Shown: one piece after another, positions 60,341 through 64,000 of the stretch | Layout of the letters: the number at the start of each line of letters is the position of its first letter | How positions within the stretch are numbered: position 1 is the stretch's first letter | Source: Acetobacter nitrogenifigens DSM 23921 = NBRC 105050 | Lineage (GTDB): Bacteria; Pseudomonadota; Alphaproteobacteria; Acetobacterales; Acetobacteraceae | Reading direction: 5' to 3' | Length of the DNA: 64,000 nt | Assembly (NCBI RefSeq): GCF_000429165.1 | Contig: NZ_AUBI01000006.1 | Location: 186,001-250,000, forward strand | Translations under genes and position numbers: made by a program | The notes under the pieces: generated by a model | Told to the model about the DNA's origin: nothing | Database searches by the model: none | The model's input: only the letters and a program-made list of their open reading frames with translations

Positions 60341-61399
60341 TTATGATTTTGTCGAAGAATCGTCTAGGGTCATCCATGGCGCGCGATACGCCGCCTGACG
60401 CTCGATCATCCAGCCGGGATATTCCGGGGGCAGCGCGCTGACGGCGTTGAGCGTCTCCAGATTATCGGCGGTCAGGCGCACGTTGGTCGCGAAAATGTTG
60501 TCGAGAAGCTGGTCCGGCCTGCGGGCGCCGACGATCACGCTGGTCACGACAGGCTGGTGCAGCAGCCAAGCGATCGCTACCTGAGCCACGCTGCATCCAT
60601 GCTCCGCGGCTATGGGGCGCATGGCGTTGATCGCGGCGAAGGCGCGATCTCGATCGACCGGCGGGAAATCGAACGTTGCGCGGCGTCCATCGCCAGAAAC
60701 CGACGTGCCGTCGCGATTATATTTGCCCGAGAGAAGCCCTCCCGCCAGTGGACTCCACACCATCAGTCCGACTTGTTCGGATTGCAGCATGGGGCGTAGC
60801 TCCCGCTCCAGATCGCGCCCGGCGATGGTGTAATAAGCTTGCAGGCTATGCAGCGGCGTCAGGTTTTTCCGTTCTGCGATTCCCAATGCCTTGGCGATGC
60901 GCCACGCGGGCCAGTTGGAGACGCCGACATAACGGACGTCCCCGCTGCGAACGAGGGTGTCCAGCGCCGCCAGCGTCTCGTCGATCGGCGTGATGGGGTC
61001 CACGCCATGAAGCTGGTAGAGATCCACGTGGTCGAGTTGCAGGCGTTTCAGACTCGCTCGCGCCTGCGCCAGAATATGCGCGCGCGAAGCCCCGCGCGCG
61101 TTCGGGCCGCTGCCCATAGGCGCCAGCACCTTTGTCGCCACCACGACATCATCGCGCGCCACGCCGAGATTGCGCAACGCCTGTCCGGTGATTTGTTCCG
61201 ACTGACCTTGTGAATAAACATTGGCCGTATCGATAAAATTGACGCCAGCGTCGAGCGCCACGCGCAACAGCGAGTCAGCCTCCTGCTGTTGCAGATCGCC
61301 GATCGGAGCCCAGCGATCTCCGACGCCGCCGAACGTCATCGTGCCGAGGCACAGTTCGGACACCAGCAGGCCCGTGCGGCCCAATGGGTGATATTTCAT
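60341..61399 (-). CDS. Aldo/keto reductase
   Basis: A 352-residue TIM-barrel NADPH oxidoreductase. The catalytic set is FIDTANVYSQGQSEQ (Asp, Tyr), VVATKVLAP (Lys) and LYQLHGVDPITPIDE (His). WSPLAGGLLSGKY and VTSVIVGARRPDQL bind the cofactor. The length and start GRTGLLVSELCLGTMTFGG place it with the YajO/Tas-like group. It is the first gene of an operon with the alcohol dehydrogenase, a pair that can detoxify aldehydes. Confidence 0.92.
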   Translation of the reverse strand: MKYHPLGRTGLLVSELCLGTMTFGGVGDRWAPIGDLQQQEADSLLRVALDAGVNFIDTANVYSQGQSEQITGQALRNLGVARDDVVVATKVLAPMGSGPNARGASRAHILAQARASLKRLQLDHVDLYQLHGVDPITPIDETLAALDTLVRSGDVRYVGVSNWPAWRIAKALGIAERKNLTPLHSLQAYYTIAGRDLERELRPMLQSEQVGLMVWSPLAGGLLSGKYNRDGTSVSGDGRRATFDFPPVDRDRAFAAINAMRPIAAEHGCSVAQVAIAWLLHQPVVTSVIVGARRPDQLLDNIFATNVRLTADNLETLNAVSALPPEYPGWMIERQAAYRAPWMTLDDSSTKS

Positions 61400-62450
61400 G
61401 TCTCGCTCCTGTCATTCAGGACGTGTAAGGCCCAGACGCCAGCACCTGCATGAAGCTGGAACGGCGGCGTCTCGTCTCCTGTTCGAGAGAATCAATTGTT
61501 TAGAGCGCGCGACATAGATCCGGGTTCGACCGAATATAAGTCGAAAACGGTCGCGTTCTGTGGGTTAATGAAAGACGCGGCCGCCTGATCGCTTGGCGCC
61601 TGCGTCTGACTATAGCATGGTTCGCCAATGTGAAAAGACCGCTGATTATGAGGTAGGTAGACGCGTTTGGACCACGGGTGAATTGCGGGATGCGATGGCG
61701 AATATCGCGAGGATTTTCATTTTATCACCCGCTTTGTCACTGACTTCTTTGAGGTTTGATGATGTGCTGTCTCACACTTTTTTCGGAGGTGATTAGACAG
61801 ATCATTGTCCGTTCCTTGTGAGTGGCGAAAAGAATCAGGTGAGGCGCGTTTTTACCTTCTTCATAAGTAAATAGAATTGAGTGCGGTAAAAATGATTGAT
61901 GAGGACGAGCTCTCATCGCATTGAGATGCGAGATGACGCCCGCTTTTAAGGTTTCCATGAACCTACGTGAGGCAGGCGCCGATCAGCCGCATTGGTCTTC
62001 ACAAAGCTTTGAATAGGCTTTGCAATGACGTTTCACTTCGGGCCCGGCATCCAACGAGCGTCAATGCGTGCTCTCCGCTTGATGCGAGGTGGTCGAGCGC
62101 CGCTGGTTCCGTGGGTTACCTTGACAAGCGCCTGCTGCTGAATCCGAGCTGACAGAAAGGGGCGCGCCGACGCTCCATAGCTGTGATGGTGAGCTTGTTG
62201 CCGCGAAGGCTGGGCGCTCGGGGCTTATGAACTGGGTCCAGCGGAACGCCGTGTAGCGTCATGAGGCGTCGATGCCTGCTCGCACAGTGTCAGATTGACA
62301 AATATCATATAACTATTTGTTTAATTTGTATTTTTATCGGAATGGGTGGTTCTTCCTGCCGACTTGAAATGGGTCAACCGTAATCGTTTGAGCGGATCTT
62401 GGCTCAGCGAGAGAGAGGACGCGACGGAACGAGAAGTTTTTTGGTAGGTA
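61400..62450. other. 1-kb intergenic region with no supported gene
   Basis: Short frames on both strands (61593-61796, 61737-61958, 61967-62152) lack ribosome sites and family features. GC drops sharply at 61690-61900 and 62290-62345, the latter probably part of the PadR promoter. A GGTTCGA near 61526 is not part of a tRNA. The middle (61960-62290) has coding-like composition without a usable frame and may be a decayed gene. Confidence 0.45.
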
Positions 62451-62465
62451 CCTTGCAATGCAAGG
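62451..62465. promoter_or_regulatory. PadR-type palindromic operator
   Basis: CCTTGCAATGCAAGG has perfect 7-bp arms around one base. A TATATT at 62473-62478 is a likely -10 element, so the palindrome covers the promoter's upstream half. PadR-like repressors linked to DUF1700/DUF4097 genes are known to bind such TTGCA-type dyads; autoregulation is inferred. Confidence 0.65.
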
Positions 62466-62547
62466 AACATGTGTATATTCAGTATTAACGGCGCGGCGAC
62501 GCATGCAACGCGGCTCTCGCCGGGCAGGTTTGAAAAATGGAAATCGC

Positions 62548-62958
62548 GTGGAACCGAATCTCACTCAGTTCAAGAAAGGCGTGCTGGAGTTGTGCGTTCT
62601 CGCCGTGCTCGCTCGCGCCGATTCTTATGGCTACGACATCGCCAGCCAACTAGCCGATGCGATCGGCATGGGAGAAGGAACGGTCTATCCCCTGATGCGG
62701 CGAATGCAGAAAGAGGCCCTTGTTTCTACGTATTTCGTTGAATCTCCGTCTGGTCCGCCGCGCAAGTATTACGCGTTGACTGATCTGGGGCGACGGAGTC
62801 TGGAGGCGCAGCGCGGCGCCTGGGAGAGTTTTTCTTCCGCTGTAACGCGTGTGCTTTCGCCGGAGCGATCCGCGGACACGGCGCGCCCGAATCCGCATGC
62901 GTCGGGCGCAAGCGTTCCCACGCATTTGACTGTGCATAAAACGACCGAGAAGCCATGA
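62548..62958 (+). CDS. PadR-family transcriptional regulator
   Basis: About 136 residues from the GTG at 62548, which gives the usual family start EPNLTQFKKGVLELCVLAVLARADSYGYDIASQL. The winged helix continues GEGTVYPLMRRMQKEALVST and PPRKYYALTDLGRRSLE. Proteins of this subgroup repress a downstream membrane operon. Longer starts (ATG 62503, TTG 62530) are possible. Its stop overlaps the DUF1700 start by four bases. Confidence 0.9.
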   Translation: MEPNLTQFKKGVLELCVLAVLARADSYGYDIASQLADAIGMGEGTVYPLMRRMQKEALVSTYFVESPSGPPRKYYALTDLGRRSLEAQRGAWESFSSAVTRVLSPERSADTARPNPHASGASVPTHLTVHKTTEKP

Positions 62959-63545
62959 ACATGAACGAAAACAGATTTGTAAGGGAGTCGTTTCTCGGTC
63001 GGATGCGGGCGGGCCTGAAAGGCATGCCACGTCCGGTCATTGAGGAAACGATCAATGAATATGCTGCGCATTTCGATGCGGGCGTCGCTAATGGGCGTTC
63101 CGAAGAAGACATAGCGCAAGGTCTGGGCGACCCGTCGCGTCTTGCCCGTGAAATCCGGGCCGAGGACGGCGTCCGGCGTTGGAGGGACGAACGCACGTTC
63201 TACGCCGCCATGCGCGCTGTGTTCGGCATGATCGGCCTGTTGGCGGTCGATGTCTTCCTTGTTCTGCCCTTGCTGTTCATCGTTGGAATTTTTCTTTTCG
63301 TGGTGATCGTCGTCGGCGTGACGTTCAGCATTGTCGGAGCGATCCTGACGCCTTTGGGGCTCATGGGCATCGGCGCATTCATGAACGCCGACTGGCTTCA
63401 GGGCGTTTTGATCGGGCTCGGCATGCTTTGCGCCGGCGTCGCTCTGTGCGCGTTCGGGCTTCTTGTTTCGATTGTGGCCATGAATATGCTCGTCAGTTAC
63501 GGACGCGCGCATTACCGCACAATCGCCGCTCCTTCCGAAATCTGA
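62955..63545 (+). CDS. DUF1700 (HAAS-domain) membrane protein
   Basis: 196 residues. The N-terminal helical domain (1-70: FLGRMRAGLKGMPRPVIEETINEYAAHFDAGVANGRSEEDIAQGLGDPSRLAREI) is the HAAS/DUF1700 signature. It is followed by about four hydrophobic segments (85-185). These proteins pair with PadR regulators and DUF4097 proteins and are thought to sense or transmit envelope state; the mechanism is not established. The ATG overlaps the PadR stop as ATGA. Confidence 0.88.
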   Translation: MNMNENRFVRESFLGRMRAGLKGMPRPVIEETINEYAAHFDAGVANGRSEEDIAQGLGDPSRLAREIRAEDGVRRWRDERTFYAAMRAVFGMIGLLAVDVFLVLPLLFIVGIFLFVVIVVGVTFSIVGAILTPLGLMGIGAFMNADWLQGVLIGLGMLCAGVALCAFGLLVSIVAMNMLVSYGRAHYRTIAAPSEI

Positions 63546-63565
63546 GATTAAGGGGAACCTCTGTC

Positions 63566-64000
63566 ATGGTTCGAGGTCTGGTCATAGTCATCGCTTCCGC
63601 GGCCGCATTGTCGGCGCTGTGTTTCGGCGTTGCTGATTTGCGCGGCCCACTTGAACTCAATTTCGCCGACGCGTCGGGCGACAACGCGCATGGTCCAGTG
63701 GAAACAAAGACTTTTCCATGGAAAGGCGGCCCTTTCTTGTCCTTCGATTTTCCTGGCGAGATTATCGTCACGCAAGGAGACACGCCCAGCGTTGTTGCCG
63801 CCGGATCAAAAAGTCTGGTCGACAGCCTTTCTATGGATGGAGACATTCTTAAGATGGAAGGGAGAAACATATCCTGGCCGTTCGGGCGCCGTGCGTCTCG
63901 CCTGCGTGTAACCGTGACGGCGCCCGCTTTGACCCATGTCGTAATGAACGGTTTTGGTTCCGTGAACTTCCGCGATTATCAGCAAAAAGAACTGGAGGTG
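63566..64000 (+). CDS. DUF4097/DUF2807 (GIN-domain) protein, cut by the window edge
   Basis: 145 codons are visible and the frame is open at the end. It begins with a signal peptide-like hydrophobic stretch (LVIVIASAAALSALCFG), then repeated short beta-strands (LSFDFPGEIIVTQGDT, SLVDSLSMDGDILKMEG, RLRVTVTAPALTHVVMNGFGSV). Such strand-turn repeats are typical of the GIN/DUF4097 adhesin-like beta-helix. AAGGGG lies 11 bases before the ATG. It is the third gene of the PadR operon and is likely periplasmic or on the surface. Confidence 0.8.
   Translation, partial: MVRGLVIVIASAAALSALCFGVADLRGPLELNFADASGDNAHGPVETKTFPWKGGPFLSFDFPGEIIVTQGDTPSVVAAGSKSLVDSLSMDGDILKMEGRNISWPFGRRASRLRVTVTAPALTHVVMNGFGSVNFRDYQQKELEV

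Noticed and set aside
61500..61570. Possible tRNA because of GGGTTCGACCG
   Set aside because: The flanking bases do not form acceptor, D or anticodon stems. No tRNA or rRNA gene is supported anywhere in the window.
1..64000. CRISPR array or restriction-modification system
   Set aside because: No regularly spaced repeats and no methylase, endonuclease or Cas motifs are visible in any frame.

Overview
The window looks like a GC-rich alphaproteobacterial chromosome segment, most likely from an acetic acid bacterium (Acetobacteraceae). That placement is an inference from the cvpA-purF-dehydrogenase gene order, the E. coli-type ilvD, two TonB receptors, many small-molecule catabolic operons and decayed insertion sequences. 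There is no rRNA or tRNA gene to confirm it. About 50 genes are intact and five are decayed. Many start codons are GTG or TTG, and adjacent genes often overlap by four bases.

Layout. 0.7-2 kb: a Bcr/CflA drug exporter. 2-4.9 kb: a compact cassette of a diverged adenylosuccinate synthetase (PurA-like), a von Willebrand A protein and a divergent NrtR-type Nudix regulator, with a perfect palindrome between them. 5-17.6 kb: mostly housekeeping genes on the minus strand (ilvD, a GT32 glycosyltransferase, nitronate monooxygenase, a short-chain dehydrogenase without its catalytic residues, purF, cvpA, a degenerate HisE-like protein, a NodB-type deacetylase coupled to a POT peptide transporter, a GH108 muramidase, ybaK). 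18-24 kb: redox genes followed by a patch of gene remnants (TetR, S41 peptidase, transposase tail).

24-51 kb is a large catabolic island. Its first half is a hydantoin / N-carbamoyl-D-amino-acid pathway: D-amino acid aminotransferase, hydantoinase/dihydroorotase-like enzyme, LysR regulator, then an eight-gene coupled operon with N-carbamoyl-D-amino-acid hydrolase, an amino-acid ABC transporter with two paralogous binding proteins, two hydrolases and a hydantoin racemase. Its second half has two TonB receptors, an isoaspartyl-dipeptidase-like enzyme, a four-gene Pot-type ABC transporter, an MmgE/PrpD protein overlapping an argininosuccinate-lyase-like C-N lyase, an MFS carrier, an XRE-cupin regulator and a ureohydrolase. 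The MmgE/PrpD plus lyase pair matches the gene pair known for degradation of iminodisuccinate and EDDS. The region therefore reads as an uptake and dismantling route for an aspartate-containing chelator, opine or peptide. Three transcription units here share a GAAAC-N4-GTTTC operator-like site.

51-54 kb is a scar: a dead IS6 transposase, a perfect 15-bp hairpin element, an Rrf2 regulator and a broken alpha/beta hydrolase. 54-61.4 kb: a GT4 glycosyltransferase, a beta-keto acid cleavage / short-chain fatty acid / 3-hydroxybutyrate set, an alcohol dehydrogenase and an aldo/keto reductase. The window ends inside a PadR-DUF1700-DUF4097 envelope operon that carries its own palindromic operator.
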